This document shows positions 12,561-26,500 of a stretch of DNA of 64,000 nt, piece by piece. Position numbers and translations under genes: made by a program. Source of the stretch: Diplolepis rosae (lineage: Eukaryota > Arthropoda > Insecta > Hymenoptera > Diplolepididae); NCBI GenBank assembly GCA_030998225.1, contig JAPYXD010000555.1:6696001-6760000 (forward strand), given 5' to 3'. Position 1 is the stretch's first letter; every line of letters begins with the position of its first letter. A model generated the notes under the pieces. It did no database searches, had not been told where the DNA came from, and was given only the letters and a program-made list of their open reading frames with translations.

Positions 12561-13175
12561 TATGATGAGAATGTAGAAATAGATCACTGATTTTAATTAA
12601 GCTAAATTTTGATTATTTTGATTCGAGAGAGTAAATTTATGTATTCGAACAAAATATGTAAGTGAACTAAAGTGTCTTCTTCAAATACTTAAATCTGCAA
12701 ATGTGAAATAAAAAGGTGATGCTATTCATACCTGACGGAAGTAATTTTAAAACTTGATGTGTTTATGTAACTTTAACCAGACCTTGGTAAGTTTGTATTT
12801 AGGATAAATGGTCAAGCTCACTAGTTGTTATTTTATTTCAACGTTCAAACTCAATAATTATGAAAAAATAGATGTCTTGAAAACTAATAATTTTAAAAGT
12901 TGGAAACATGTTTTTTTAAATCATTACATTATTGTAGACTATTTCGAATAAATTATTATTCAGTGATATTCAACTATTCATAAGTAAAAATTAATTTTAG
13001 TTCTCATTTGGCCTTCAAATCGAATGTGTATTCAGTGCAATTGATTTGGCAACTGGATTATATGGGACATCTTACGAAATTTTACATATATTTCTCTTCA
13101 TATCACTCTTGTATAGATTTATCGGAATCAGAGCGAAAAAGTTCCATTATAATGATTTTAAGAAAAGTCACAGTT
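12561..13175. other. Intergenic stretch, nothing recognised
   Basis: AT-rich; no supported gene. Confidence 0.3.
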
Positions 13176-13631
13176 GTCAATATTATTATTGAAGGGCTAA
13201 TTTGAAAGAGAAAAGGTTATTTTCCATGAAAAAAATCTACAATGCAGAAAAATAATGCATTTAACAAATTTTATTTTTATCCGAACTTTTTTTCTTATCG
13301 CTTCATACCAAATTTTAAACAATGATGTGATTCTAATAAGTCATGGATCATTTCTTCAGGAAGAAGATTCTCTACAACTTAAACGTTTCCAATTTTCTAA
13401 AATTAATTAATTATTACAAAATTCAGCAATTTGTTTTCGAAAATTGATTTTGAATGGTTTCAGTCATTAAAATTTTTTTTATAAATGCATGATTTTTCTG
13501 CATTTCAAACTTTTTTCATGGAAAATAATTTTTTCTCTTTCAAATTAGCCCTTCAATAATAATATTGCTATTCTTGAAAGCAAAATTATCTATTTTTGCC
13601 TGAGGTTTAATTTTCGTGGATGAACTATACC
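13176..13631. repeat. Repeat family C, copy 3 (left end truncated)
   Basis: Begins within the family at AATATTATTATTGAAGGGCT and runs to the inverted end TTTTGCCTGAGGTTTAATTT followed by GTGGATGAACTA. The first 60 or so bases of the family are absent. Confidence 0.65.
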
Positions 13632-15515
13632 TCAAAATTCTATTGTCAGTCGTGTTTTATGAAAAAAATTAAAACCTACGAAAACTAATACTTTTGATAA
13701 TGTTTTTTTACTTTTCTAATGTTAAAAATGAAATTTTCAGTTGCTGAAGTTGTTAAAAAAAATTTTTATAAGAGACAATTTTTTTTAATAACTATATTTT
13801 AAGATTTTTTACTTATATTCAAAATTTTATGTTTAGTATATTTCTTTCAAATTTTAAATGAATTTTTTAAAAAATGAATCAAGAATTATCACGTGAAATG
13901 CGAGCTGAAACGACTGATCATTTTCTAGTGTCAATAACAGAAAGATAAAATATAAAATTTTAGATAAATCAATTATATTGTTAAAAAGTCACAGGGATTC
14001 TAATTCAGACTCACATACATCCTTTACTCTCCTTTCATAGGAGCAGACGAAGCGAACGTGATCGGATAAAATGGATAATTGGAGAGTTACTTGAGAATAT
14101 TCCTGGGTCATTCTATTTTGTATTGATAAAGTTCAGTAATATTATGAAGCAGACAGTCGAGAGTTATTTGCATTAAAGTAATAAAAAAATTTCGAAAAAT
14201 CTTAATTAAAATTAGTAAAGCTCTGTTTACTTATTTTCAACTGTGAATTCTCCGCTCTCATCAACAGATTAAATAGCTAAAACTAGTCACTGATAGGAAT
14301 TAGTAAAAAAAGAACTACTGGTTGAAATTTCAATGATATAAATATTTATTGAATTTGAGAGAAATGACTCAACTTTCTCTAAATGATGTAGAACTTGGTA
14401 AAAATAAAGCCTCAAAATTTCCTTAAATATATTTTTTGGCATTCCTCATAATTAAAAAATATAATTATACTTTGGAAAATATCCATATTTTCGAATAATT
14501 TTTAATCCATCACTATTTACGAAGATTCTATCCACAATTATAAAAATTCAAATAAATTCCAATATCCTGATTAAGGTCATGTATCACTTATCGATCCCTA
14601 CGTTACCGACATATTTTCTATAAACGCAAGTGCCTGAACAATGATTAAATGAAATATTGACTTCAAAATTCGTTAAATTTAATTAAATGCATAAAGAAAT
14701 GTCTGTCAACTAGATTGTTAGATCAAGATCTCATTCCGGATAGATATGACTTTAAAGGAATAAATGTCACTAGCTTTAAAGTCAATAAGTGATAGAACCC
14801 GACCACGTGATGTAATTTTACATTACATACCTTGATCTTTCTTCTACGTTTATCTGCTATGAGAAATCCATTTGAGTTATTAATTTAAGAATCAGAAACG
14901 TGAGAATTATTGGATAAAGTGACGATCGTGACATGCCCTTAATGCCATTAATCAACCAGACCACGTGACCAAATTCCTGTAAAAGTTTACGTAAGATAAC
15001 TTTCTTATTTTACAAAATATCTTCCTGAAAATTTGGAAAATCCAACAAAAGAAGATAAAGAACGCCTGTCAATTTTGTTTCAGTGAAAATTTTGCAACAT
15101 TTCTTACACTTATCTGCAACTGTCAATAAGTAATCTAATTTTTTTCAAACTTTTTAATAAAAAAAATCAGTTTTTTGACTACCAAGTGCTACGAAAACTT
15201 GAAAAACAAAAAATCCTCCCAGGGTTACCTCAAGAAACATCTCATGTAACAAATGCACTTTGATTTTTTTGTTTCAAATGATTCTGTTGCGAGTTATGAT
15301 GTACACCGCAAAACAACTTTTTTTCGAGGTGCCTTCGGAGATTTACTGTCACTCGCTCAATTTTCAATATTTTGCAATCAAAATTTAGGCAAATATTTTT
15401 CAAATGTTACATTATTATATGAAAATTGATTGAATGAACTAACACTATCTATATCGCCAAAAAATTCTTAAAAACATGCCTTTTTTCACCGAATTACCCC
15501 CCCCCCCCCCCCTTA
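13632..15515. other. Intergenic stretch with a poly(C) run
   Basis: No supported gene. A homopolymeric C run of about 16 bases lies near 15497-15512. The segment at 14930-14970 resembles the arms of the small inverted repeat at 43083-43290, suggesting a relic of the same element. Confidence 0.35.
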
Positions 15516-15740
15516 AGGATCTATCAGCCTCAAACAAACACATTCTCATCATGACACTTGCGCTTTGCTCTAGATTTTCTGTACACATTTCTGTTATTAT
15601 CTTTTTCCGAATGTCTCAAAAAGGAAAAAAATTCGTAGACTGGTTTTTTATTTTAACGCTTATTTTGTATCTCACATGATTTGGTTCAAAAATAGAATTT
15701 TTGATTTTCAATAGTGCTTTTTTTTAAACCAAAACATCTA
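15516..15740. repeat. Repeat D, partial copy
   Basis: Shares the head ACACATTCTCATCATGACAC and GATTTTCTGTACACATTTCT and one periodic unit with the other D copies, then stops. Confidence 0.6.
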
Positions 15741-15877
15741 CGTCTGTTTTTATCTTCTCCATCATTTCCAAAATTTGAGAAACAAAATTTCAGGTATTGC
15801 CGACCTAAGCGTGTAGAATTTGGGCCAAGTAGTTTCACATAAACTTATCATTTTTTTCAAGTATCACATGCCCTTAA

Positions 15878-16543
15878 GGTAGTTTTCATCCACAAAAATT
15901 AGGCCTCAGGCAATAAAAGATAATTTTGCTTTCAAGAATAGCAATATTATTATTGAAGGGCTATTTTGAAAGAGAAAAGATTATTTTACAAGAAAAAAAT
16001 TTAAAACACAGAAAAATAATTTTATTAATTACTTTTTTTTTGGACCCAACTTTTTTTCTTATCGCTTCTTACCAAATTTAAAAAAATTATGCGATTCTAA
16101 TAAATCATGAATCTATTTTTCAGAGTAAAGATTTTCCACAACTTCACCATTTCTGATTTTTATAAATAAATTCTTTAATGGCTGAAACCATTGAAAAAAC
16201 ATTATCCAAAATGAAATTTTTATAAACAAATTGCTGAATTTGATAATAATTTATTCATTTTCAGAAATCTGAAGTGGTTAAGTTGTAGGGAATCTTTTTC
16301 TCGAAAAAGTGATTTGTAATTTATTAAAATCGCATAATTTTTTCAAATTTGGTAAGAAACGATAAGAAAAAAAGTTGGGGCAAAAATAAAATTTATTAAT
16401 AAAATTATTTTTCTGTTTTTCAAATTTTTTTATGGAAATTAATCTTTTTTCTTTCAAAATAACCCTTCAATAATAATATTGCTATTCCTGAAAGCAAAAT
16501 TATCTATTTTTGCCTGAGGTCTAATTTTCGTGGATCAACTACC
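15878..16543. mobile_element. Repeat family C, copy 4, TTAA-flanked (piggyBac-type MITE?)
   Basis: Best preserved copy, 666 bp, with inverted ends GGTAGTT...AACTACC and TTAA on both sides (15874-15877, 16544-16547). The TTAA duplication is the piggyBac signature, but the terminal bases differ from the usual CCC start, so the superfamily is tentative. Non-coding. Confidence 0.7.
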
Positions 16544-16547
16544 TTAA

Positions 16548-17284
16548 GAAAGCTCCTAAGATGGTCTAGAAAACTTTAATTTTTAGAACGGAATCAGTAT
16601 TTGAGAATATAAGGAAGACGCTACTTAGCACTGCACTCGTGCAAGGTCTTGCGATACAGGATTTATGCAATTAGTTTTATAATGGTCCAACACATCGTAC
16701 CTGCGCAAGCGATTCGTGATAATTATAAACTTCGTAATTCTCAAAGCGCGACAGAGTTCCCTGTTCTGCAAAAATAAGTATGGAGAGCACATTTTTGCTT
16801 AAGCTTAACTATAAAATATTAGAGTTTATATATGAATATTATAGACATATGTACAGTAAAGTAAGTGTGATTTATTTGGAGAGTACTCTAGAATAGGTTT
16901 TATAGGCTAAGCGATAACAAACCTGATGCAGTTCCAACCGGTCTAAGAAAAAATAGCCAATAAGAGAATCATTCCTCAAGTGGATAGTCGTTGCTTGATG
17001 AAATGAACGATAATGAGATGGATTTAGTTAAAATAGCAATATGTTAATTTAATCTTTCTATTGTAGACTGAATCATATTTGATGCACAATGAACACTCTT
17101 TAACTATCCCTATGTGAGTTAATTGCAACAATGATGCGATTTTGTTGATTGCTTTTTATTCTGATACTTTCATTATCAGGATTTCGTCAATAAAGTTATA
17201 ACTCACTCTCTGAATCTGAATTGATGAAGAATCGGTCACTAATATTCAAATTAATAAAATTTTCATCAATTATTTGTTATTATT
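16548..17284. other. Intergenic stretch, nothing recognised
   Basis: No supported gene. Confidence 0.3.
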
Positions 17285-18040
17285 ACTTTCTAATAAATTA
17301 CATGGTTAAAATAATTTATTTTCTTCCAAATCTCTCAAAAAGAAAAAACAATCGTAGACTTTATTTAAGGAAACGATTTTGCAGAACAACGCTTATTTCG
17401 TATCTCACATATTTTGGTGAAAAAAATCGAATTTTTTTAATATTAAAAATCAAAACATAAAATATACATCCTGTCCCGAAATGTCTTAATGAGAATTTGT
17501 AGACCTCATTTAGGCAAACAATTTTCCATCTAAACGTTTTTTTTGTATCTCACATATTTTGTCTAAAAAATGGAATTTTTGAATTTTAATCGTATTTTTT
17601 GGAATTGAAACGAAAAATATATGTTTTATCAAAAACTGTGTGAGACAAAATTTGTAGATCTTTTTGAAACGAACAACTTTGTATTCTTACGTTTTTTTCG
17701 TATTTCACATATTATTGTTAAAAAATTGAATTTTGGATTTTCAATAGTTTTTTTTTTAATTAAAAAGAAAAATATGCATCTTATGAAAAAATGTTGCAAT
17801 TCAAATTTGTAGGTCTTTATGTAGAAAATAATATTGTATCATAACGTTTTTTCGTATCTCGTATAATTTAAGTGGAAAATGGAATTTTGATATTGACTTT
17901 TTTTGAATTTGAATATGCTGTAACATTTCTAATTTTGATTTAATCAAAAAATGTTATCAGGTTAATTTGTAGAGATTTATGAGCACTATCAAAAACCAGT
18001 ATTTAAATATTTGATTTTTCCAAAAAGTTATTTTCAAAAA
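17285..18040. repeat. Repeat D copy
   Basis: Near full-length copy that aligns with 47700-48470, including ATATCTCAAAAAGGAAAAA-type and CGTATCTCACATATTTTGG-type cores repeated about every 150 bp. Confidence 0.7.
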
Positions 18041-18374
18041 CACAAAAGTAGTGCTCAATCCCTCAATTTTGATTGGATGTGGCTGGTTAACGAATTTGTC
18101 CTTACTTTTTCGGCTCTGATAAAGTGTGCCGAAGCTCAATTCAATCTGATAATTCTATCGAGAGTTATGCCGCACACGACCTACAGACAAACAGACAGAC
18201 ACTTTCGTAAAAACCGTTTTTTCTGACTCAGGGGGTCTCAAAACGTAAAGATTTGATGGAAATTTCGAAAGTCATTTTTCACATAAAACCAATACTTTCT
18301 CATCCATGATGAGAATGTAAAAATGTCTAAAAATTCAAACTTGCAAATTTATTTATGAAAAATAGTACAAATAT

Positions 18375-18704
18375 CAAAGAAAATAATTTGTTTGAACGAC
18401 TTTCTTTGATTTAAAGAAATGATTTGTTTAAATGAAATAAAATTTGTTCGATTCAAACAAAATATCTTTGAACCAAATAAATATTTGTTTGAATCAAATT
18501 AATTTTTCTTCAAAACAAAAAAATTAATGCATTGATATATGGTCAGAGATATAATTTGTTTGATTTAAGGCAGAAATTTATTTGATTCGGACAAATATTT
18601 ATTTGGTCCAAAGATATTTTGTTTGAATGAAACAAATTTTGTTTCATTTAAACAAATAATTTCTTTAAATCAAAGAAAGTCGTTCAAACAAATTATTTTC
18701 TTTG
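18375..18704. mobile_element. 330-bp palindromic (foldback) element
   Basis: The left arm starts CAAAGAAAATAATTTGTTTG and the right arm ends with its complement; the symmetry axis is near 18540. Internal motifs such as TTTGTTTGAA recur. No coding capacity; probably a MITE or foldback element. Confidence 0.75.
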
Positions 18705-20319
18705 ATTCAATCAAATCTTTTTCTCAGTGTAGGGAAAAATTTGTCTGATTTTTTGGCACATTTTTTTACATTTCGCGTAAATTTACCTTTGAAATAAGTC
18801 GAAGAACATCGAAAAATATCAATTATTTCAAAACTTATTCAAAATTTAAGAAAAGTTTGATATTTTGACATTTTTCACAATATTTTCCTCAAAAATCGAC
18901 AGAAACAGTTAATCTTGAGGTTGTTTTATGTATATAATTTTGAAGTCTTTCATGTTATTCTTAAGAGAATGTTTTAATATGTGTATTGTCAATAATACGA
19001 GATTTTATACTATCAACAAAAACAAACTGAGTATAATTATTTGGCCACCCACATATATAAACTTTTTGACAAGTTATTATCTAAAAAATGACTAATTATT
19101 AGTAGAAATTATTATCAATGCAAATAAGTGGCCGAATTTTCATCCATTCAGATTCAAGGGGGTATTCTGGCCTAGAGGCACAAATTTTGGACGTTTCTTG
19201 AAATTCGACGAAAAAAATATATGTACACGATTCCAACCCTTTTAATCATCTAGAAGAAAAAAAAAGATCTGTATTTTACTTAGTACAATACAGGGCATAA
19301 ACCGTACAATATTCTACTTCTTGAATAGGGTCAAGAATAGAATAGTATCCAGTCTCATATTTTTTCTATTAGGAAGGAATTTCTTTATTCGTAGAAAAAA
19401 CATGCTTTATTCTTGGCGTGAAATTAAAGAATTGAAAATGAAATTAATTTGCGTACCTTGATACCTTGCAATCAATGCAATGACTCATAAAGTTTGAAAT
19501 CCTCTGCCATGAAGCATGTATGTATTTTCATAATAGAGATAGATGCTTTGAATTCTTTCGTTTCTTTACAATACGGTTTGGTAGTTGCATTAATTCCAAG
19601 GGACTAACTGCTCATCACTTTTTTATAGTATGTGAAGCAAATTCTGATTTTTGTCCTGAAAAAAAACCCCTTGATCTTATGTATAGTAATTTAGAGTAAA
19701 CTGATATTTCAAATGGAAAATACCTTAATTAATTTTGTATTTGAATATCGTAGTTTTTTATACACCTCTCTGAATATTTTAAACGTATTATTAATGCATG
19801 TTACAATTAATAATCAGTGTAATTTTTATTACATAAGTAATTTATGTTAATAGTTTGGGATGGTATGTATATGATATTTTTCTATTTTAATGATTGACTT
19901 TTCATTAAATTATAATAATTACTTGTAAATTATAATAATTGCCTGCTAATGTTGTACATTTTCGCAAATAATCATCATAGATTTATTGTTTGTGTGTTGA
20001 TTGTTTCTAATATCATAGAGAATTTTGTGCCACAAGATTCCTGACGCCATTGACTTAATGTGCGAACGACACAACACCGTTATATAAAAATCATGTAATT
20101 TGTATTGGCATTGCGCTCTCTGTCACGGTCATAGCCTTACATTCAACATTGAAACGACTATTGATATTAAACTCAAATTAGTATATTCATATTTATTATT
20201 AATTGTTATCATAAAACATTTGTTTTCACTCCTAAATTAAATTATATTAAAAATAATCTATATTCTTAGTTTTTGGATAAAATTCTTTTTTCATTCTATA
20301 AATCAATTTTTGGTTTCAG
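18705..20319. other. Intergenic stretch upstream of the transporter gene
   Basis: No supported coding sequence. It should hold the promoter of the MFSD6-like gene, but no core element stands out from the AT-rich background. Confidence 0.3.
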
Positions 20320-20561
20320 ATAAATGGTGGATTATATATTTTTAAAGGAAAGGATTTATTTCTGAGTAAAGTGTTTATTTACTCAGGTATGTATAAATCC
20401 TTTTTAAATAAATTTAATATAGAAAAAGTTTATTACTTGAATTTAATATTTTTGCTTTTCATTTCAGAAACTCGTAGTAATGAATACTTAAATGAATAGC
20501 CGTTTGTTTATAATCAAAATTTTACTACTTTGATCTATTTCAAGATCTGAAACAAATCAAA
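20320..20561 (+). promoter_or_regulatory. Likely 5' leader exons with uORFs for the MFSD6-like gene
   Basis: A possible leader exon 20320-20386 has an acceptor TTTCAG and donor GTATGT. A second leader segment starts after TTTCAG at 20468 and runs into the coding exon. ATGs precede the coding start: 20480 (3 codons then stop) and 20492-20533 (13 codons then stop), both outside the main frame. They could lower translation. Exon use is inferred from splice motifs only. Confidence 0.4.
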
Positions 20562-23500
20562 ATGAATCTTTGGATGCTGATAAAAAGTTTCTTCAGGCGG
20601 ATTGTCAAAGACTTCCGCCACAAGGAACTGATACCAATAAAAGTCGTGTTTTTCGTCAAAGCTTCGAGTAAGTATTTTTAGAAAAGTTGTAATTAAGGGG
20701 GTGGTAGAACACAGTGACGGTCTTGTTTTGTGGGCCATTTTCATAAATTTATTGCTAACTAAATAATGATGTTACACCACTATTTTTTTTTGTTTTATTA
20801 TCTTTCATACTTTTCAAAAAAGGTTTAAAAAAAAACTTTTTGATATATGCTGCTTCGCGCATCCCTATGATTTTCGCGCATGGTTGGATGGTGTACATGA
20901 TTCTGCGAAAACCAGTCATCTGAAACAAAAAAACAAAATATGCTCATCATCTATATTGTAATGACTATCGCGTCACGTAGCCTTTTTTTTAGCATTTTTT
21001 GGCAACGAGAAAAAAGTTTCTGAATTGAACATACGTTTTTTGGACCGAAATTTCATGTTATGATTGTTTATAATTATTGAACAAAACAAGATATTTGCAA
21101 AATCCTACGTGACGCCAGAGGCACTCATCCATAGAGTAAGTGTGTCAAATTTTAAGTCGATTCGTTAATTAGATCTTGAGATATCATGCACACCATTTTG
21201 AAAAACATCATTTAGAGAAAAACGCGTTTAATAATTGGCAAGATGGATGTACTTTCGATGGCCATTACGGTGATCTAACTCGAAATTTCAAAGAAAACGA
21301 CTTCCGGTGGGTATAGGATCTTTTGTCCGTTATTCTAGAAGGTCCAAAGGATTTTTTAAGCCAATAAGAAAAAATGACTTTTTTGAAAAATTTACTGTGA
21401 TCTACCCCCTTAAACCGAATAAGTTTTTCTATACATTTGCTCCTGGGATTATGTTATCTCACTGGTATTGAATAAACATTTTATTTTTAGCCTTGTTCGT
21501 TCTCTATCCATATTTGACGATTCATATGAGAGAATTAGGATTAAATATTGAAGAAACAGCTTTAATGAGCGCAGTAACCCCTCTCGCAGTTATTTTTATG
21601 CCACCTGCAGCAGGATTAATTGCAGATCGGATAGGAAATTTTCGAGTGAGTTTATGATTTTGCTTATCTCGTTAAGAACAAAAATCTCTATTAATTTATT
21701 TTTTCGTCCATCCGCCTCTGCTGGCAGCTCATATTATTTATTCATGTTATAATTTCGAATTTATCAGGTGTCATTAGCAATTTTAACGTCTGTGGGTGGA
21801 CTAGCAGCTCTATTATTACTTCTTGTTCCTGTGGGAAGAGTGAATATAGAATATCCTGAAAGGGTTATTTTGGACGTAAGCTGTTCCGCTAGTTCTGGAA
21901 ATTTAATCTACGAAATGAGTCAAAATTATCCGTGTGATACGAATTTGAAGTCTGAAGTGAACATGAGGATAGAAAGTTGTGGGTAAGATATTGATTTCAA
22001 TATATTTTACAATTAAATTTGCTCGAAATTAATCCACAATTAATTCACCTTATTCCTCAATTTCCTAATGGTTTTTCCTATATAATAAAATAGTAAAATG
22101 AACAAATAACAAATAAATAAAGAATTTTCATTATAGATTTTTATGTTCTATACCTACTGACAATGAAGTTGAAACATTGTTAAATGAAAGGGAATACACA
22201 GTGAAGGTTTCAGAGAATGATTCAGTCATGTTTTTTAATTATTCCGTCTCAGAAAGGAAATTGAATAATGTAAGGCTTGTATCCTTTATATCGATAACAT
22301 TTAATGCAAGTTAATCTTTTGCTCAAATTTTACTTCTTGTTATTGAATATGACATCAGCAAAAATTATTGATTATGTTCTTTACTTTATAATAAAAATCA
22401 ATTGAATTTTCATTAGATACCATTTTTATAATTTAGTTAAATTTCAATAAAATTTTTCATCTTATTCATGAAAATAATAATAGTTTTATTATTTTATGTG
22501 TGGCCAATTTTTAACTTTTTCAGAAAGTCATTAATTCAGAAGATGTTAGATCACACAGGATGTTAGAGAACGATGAATTTTACAAAACCTCAATTCGACA
22601 AATTACGAATTATACCTTCTTCTTTCCAACAGACGATTTATACACATTTAACTGCAATCAAATCATTGAGGATCAAGGCGAAGATCTTGGAACAAATACA
22701 CTCAAATGCAGTTTTGGAAATATTTCAAATAAGGAAAAGGTATATAACAAATATTATCATTATCTTTGCATCTGATAATTGAATCCATTATTGTTTCATC
22801 TTTTAATAATAACAATAGCAGAGATAATTGATACACCCGGAAAATTTTCTAGTTGATGTCAACTTAATTTTTCTAATAAAAAATTTCTCTTTACATTCAT
22901 GGTTATATTCCGGTAAATTTAACTAATTTATTCCATTAAACATTACTATATTTCTAGTTAAATTTACTAAAATTTCGTGATTGAATGCTTCAAAAATAAA
23001 TAATTATTTGAAGACATGGGAATTATAATCATCAAAATGAAAAAACATATATTTATCATTGAATTATTTTATTTTGTCTATATTATTATTAAAAATGTAC
23101 ATTTGAATACATATAAATCAACAATCTACAAATTTCTTTACCTTTGAATTTTTCCTTTAAGTTATCTAACTTTGAGTTACCTAAGGTAGTACTACCTTTA
23201 ACGAGTGCCAAAAGTTTCGCACTTGCCGTGCGAGCAAACCCTAGTACTGTTGCGATATCACCAGTGTAATAATTTTGGCTGAAGCTGTACACACGGATGA
23301 GCGCGCACACTTAGCGAAATCAGCTGCTCGAAAGCTGGCAACGTCGCGCGACAAATCAAAAGTTTAAAGTTAAAAGCTCGGTACGCCTTTCTTAGTTGCA
23401 CACATTTTGCTATTTCGTACTTTCTCTCTCGCTCAGTCGCGACGTTGCCGTTCACTCGGCTCATTTATTTAGTGCTCTTTATTGAAAGCGTTGTTACTCG

Positions 23501-26500
23501 AAATACAATAAGACAAAGTTATCCAAATTAAGCAGGAGTGAGTCTAAGAAAGTGTTTATTATTAAGATTCCTTTAGACTCTAACTCAGGCCATGCCGGCT
23601 GCACCTGTTTGCGGCCGCTTTCTAGGAATCAACTAATCTGTAGGACATTTGCGGCCGGGTCCCGAGCAGGTCAGTTTATTGCAGTGGACGTTTGCGGCCG
23701 GGTTCATTTGGAAATTTCTGCGGTAATTTTAGAAAATATGTGTTGAAAAATGGATTCAATTGCATTTTTTGAAAAATGAAGAATGATATGAGCATATTTA
23801 ATTACTTTTGCTTATATTGCAAATAAAATCCGATAATTCCAGAACACTTCTATCAATGTATTATCTGCCTTGAGAAAATTGTAATTAGGCTTTTTTCGGT
23901 TTTGAAATTTTATCAAATATTAATACATAAAAAGAAGCATTGAGCCGAGAGTAAAATAATTCACACAAATTGCGAAAGAAGAAAACTGACCACTGACGAA
24001 GAACGCTGGGATTGTACAAATAAAAATTGCAATTATAAAATCTACACCCTGCAATCATCAAGCGAAATTATTCGTTGGCAAAACGAACATAGCCATCCTG
24101 CAGAAGCTTCAGACATTGCTGTGCAGGAGATAAACTCTTCTTGCTTCAGAAGACTTATCGGACAACGCGGGACATTGTTAACATTAAAAAATCAATTTAT
24201 CGAGCACGTCATAAGATTTTGCCAGCATTGCCAAAATCAGCTGAAGAGGTGCATGGATCCCTCTTGAAAAGACAAATTTTCACATCACGAGGTGAAGAAT
24301 TTGTTGTTATTATCGACGCAGTGGGCAAATTGTTGTATTTTCTTGTACAAAAAATCTAGTTGCTCTGTGTGGTGGTGCAAGAATTTATGTAGATGGAACG
24401 TTCTCTCATTGCACTAAGTTTTTCCTCCAATTATTCACACTCATGGGCTTCATAGGAGATTGCTATATTCCTCTGGATTTTTGTTTATTACCAAATAAAC
24501 AAGAAGCTTCATATTCAAAATTATTTTCGTTCCTAAAAAATCATTGTTCAGTTGATTTGGGTTTAGATTTTACTTCTCAGACAGTTGTTACTGATTGTGA
24601 AAAGGCCATTCACAACGCAGTTGCAAGTGTCTGGCCAGGTGCAGTAATTATAGGTTGTCGTTTTCACCTAGGACAAGCTTCGTGGCGAAAAATCCAACAA
24701 CTAGGATTATCTTCGGAATATAAAGACAAAAAGTCAGAAATAGGCGTTTGGCTGAAATCTACAATGGGCCTCACATATTTGTGTCTAGAGGAAGTGAGCA
24801 ATTGTTTTGTCGAATGTTTGATGTCTGACCAGCCAAACGATCCTCGAGTTTTTGAATACGCAGACTATCTTTTAGAGTACTATATCGCTGAAGATTCTTT
24901 ATTCCCTTAACAAATTTGGGCAGAAGCAAGTTCAACTCCGACTCGAACAACAAATTGGTGCGAATCATTTCACTCTCGGCTCAATGCTTCTTTTTGTATT
25001 GAACATCCATCGATACATTCTTTTATTGATGTTCCATTAGATTTTTAAGTGGAAACTTACGTTGCGTATCAAAGCACGCATATTTCTACTCACAACCAAG
25101 ACAAGTTTACAGGAAAGTCTTAAGTTGTTATTTATTTCCGAAGTCTCAGCCAGATGCTACATTGTGCTTTTTTGAAACTTAAAACCAATCGGCCCTTTTA
25201 AGGGCCAAAAAACTTCAACACAAAGAAATTCTCTTCTCGTTCTCGAATATGAAGGGTTTTCCAATAGGTACATAACAATTTCGTATCTTTATATGAACGC
25301 ACCCTTAAAATTTTTTAATGAACTGTCAATGTCAAAACGTTAGTTATAGTCAACATTTTTATCATGGTAAAGTTCACGAGCCAGCAACGTTTGGAAATTA
25401 TTAAAAATTACTACCGAAATTGGCTCCGGCAAAGCTTGAAGAAAATGAAGAATTTAATCGAAAAATCATCTTCAGCGATGAAGCTCATTTCTGGCTCAAT
25501 GGCTTTCTTAATAAGCAAAATATGCGTTATTGGTCAGCAACAAACCCAAATGTGCTTCTTGAGACACCGTTGTATCCGCAAAAAGTTACTGTTTGGTGCG
25601 GTTTTCATGCCGGAGGTGTGATTGGGCCGTATTTTTTCGTGGATGAAAACGACCGTCATGTTACCGTCAATAGAGAGCGCTATCGTGCTATGTTGGAAGA
25701 TTATTTGTGGCCAGAATTGGATGAACTTGACATCAACGATATGCGGTTTCAACAAGACGGTGCCACTAGCCACACAGCACGCGTCACAATCGATTTATTG
25801 AAAGGCAAATTCGGTGAACGTGTTATCTCGAGAAATGGTCCGGTCGAACGGCCGCTTCGTTCATGCGATCTAACGCCATTGGATTTCTTTTTATGGGGCC
25901 ATATCAAGTCACTGGTCTATGCCAACAAGCCAGCAACTTTAGACGACCTCAAAGACAATATCCAACGCGAAATTGCCAACGTTCCGGTCGAAATGTGTGC
26001 CAGAGTGGTGGAAAATTGGGTCCAAAGAATCGATCGCTGTAAACGGGCTCGTTGTGGTCATATGACCGATATCGAATTTCATTCATAAAATGTAATGCTT
26101 GCACTACACCCACAATAAATTTGAACTCAATATCTCATATATTTCTGTGTTTTATTCATAGATAAAATTGTTATGTCCCTATTGGAAAACCCTTTAATTG
26201 AAAATTTTCTGATATTTTTCTTCATTTTTCAAAAAATGTAATGGAATAAAATTTTCAACAAATGTTTTCTAAAATTACCGCAGAAATTTCCAACTGTGTA
26301 TAGCTATCCTGCTGTGAACCCGGCCGCAAACGTCCAGTGCAATAAACTGACCTGCTCCGTACCCGGCTGCAAACATCCAGTCTACCTGACGAACTCCACC
26401 AGGTTCTGAGACGACCCGGATTAAGAGCCGCAACTGTCCTTCGCCCGGCCGTACAAACCTAATGCATAGATGATGGAAGATTAGCAACTAGTGCCGCGTA

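Larger units (their letters stand above)
23640..26392 (+). mobile_element. MULE-type (Mutator-like) DNA transposon with long TIRs
   Basis: Left arm 23640-23787 and right arm 26209-26392 are inverted copies sharing GAGCAGGTCAGTTTATTGCA, GGACGTTTGCGGCCGGGTTCA and GGAAATTTCTGCGGTAATTT. A motif TTTGCGGCCGGGT occurs more than once per arm. The body encodes a damaged MULE transposase, and a mariner-like element is inserted at 25252-26194. The whole element sits in the fifth coding intron of the MFSD6-like gene. The exact outer ends and the usual 8-9 bp duplication could not be fixed. Confidence 0.75.

Noticed and set aside
15490..15515. Poly(C) run as part of a gene (ORF 15476-15679)
   Set aside because: Homopolymer plus repeat D sequence; no domain or splice context.
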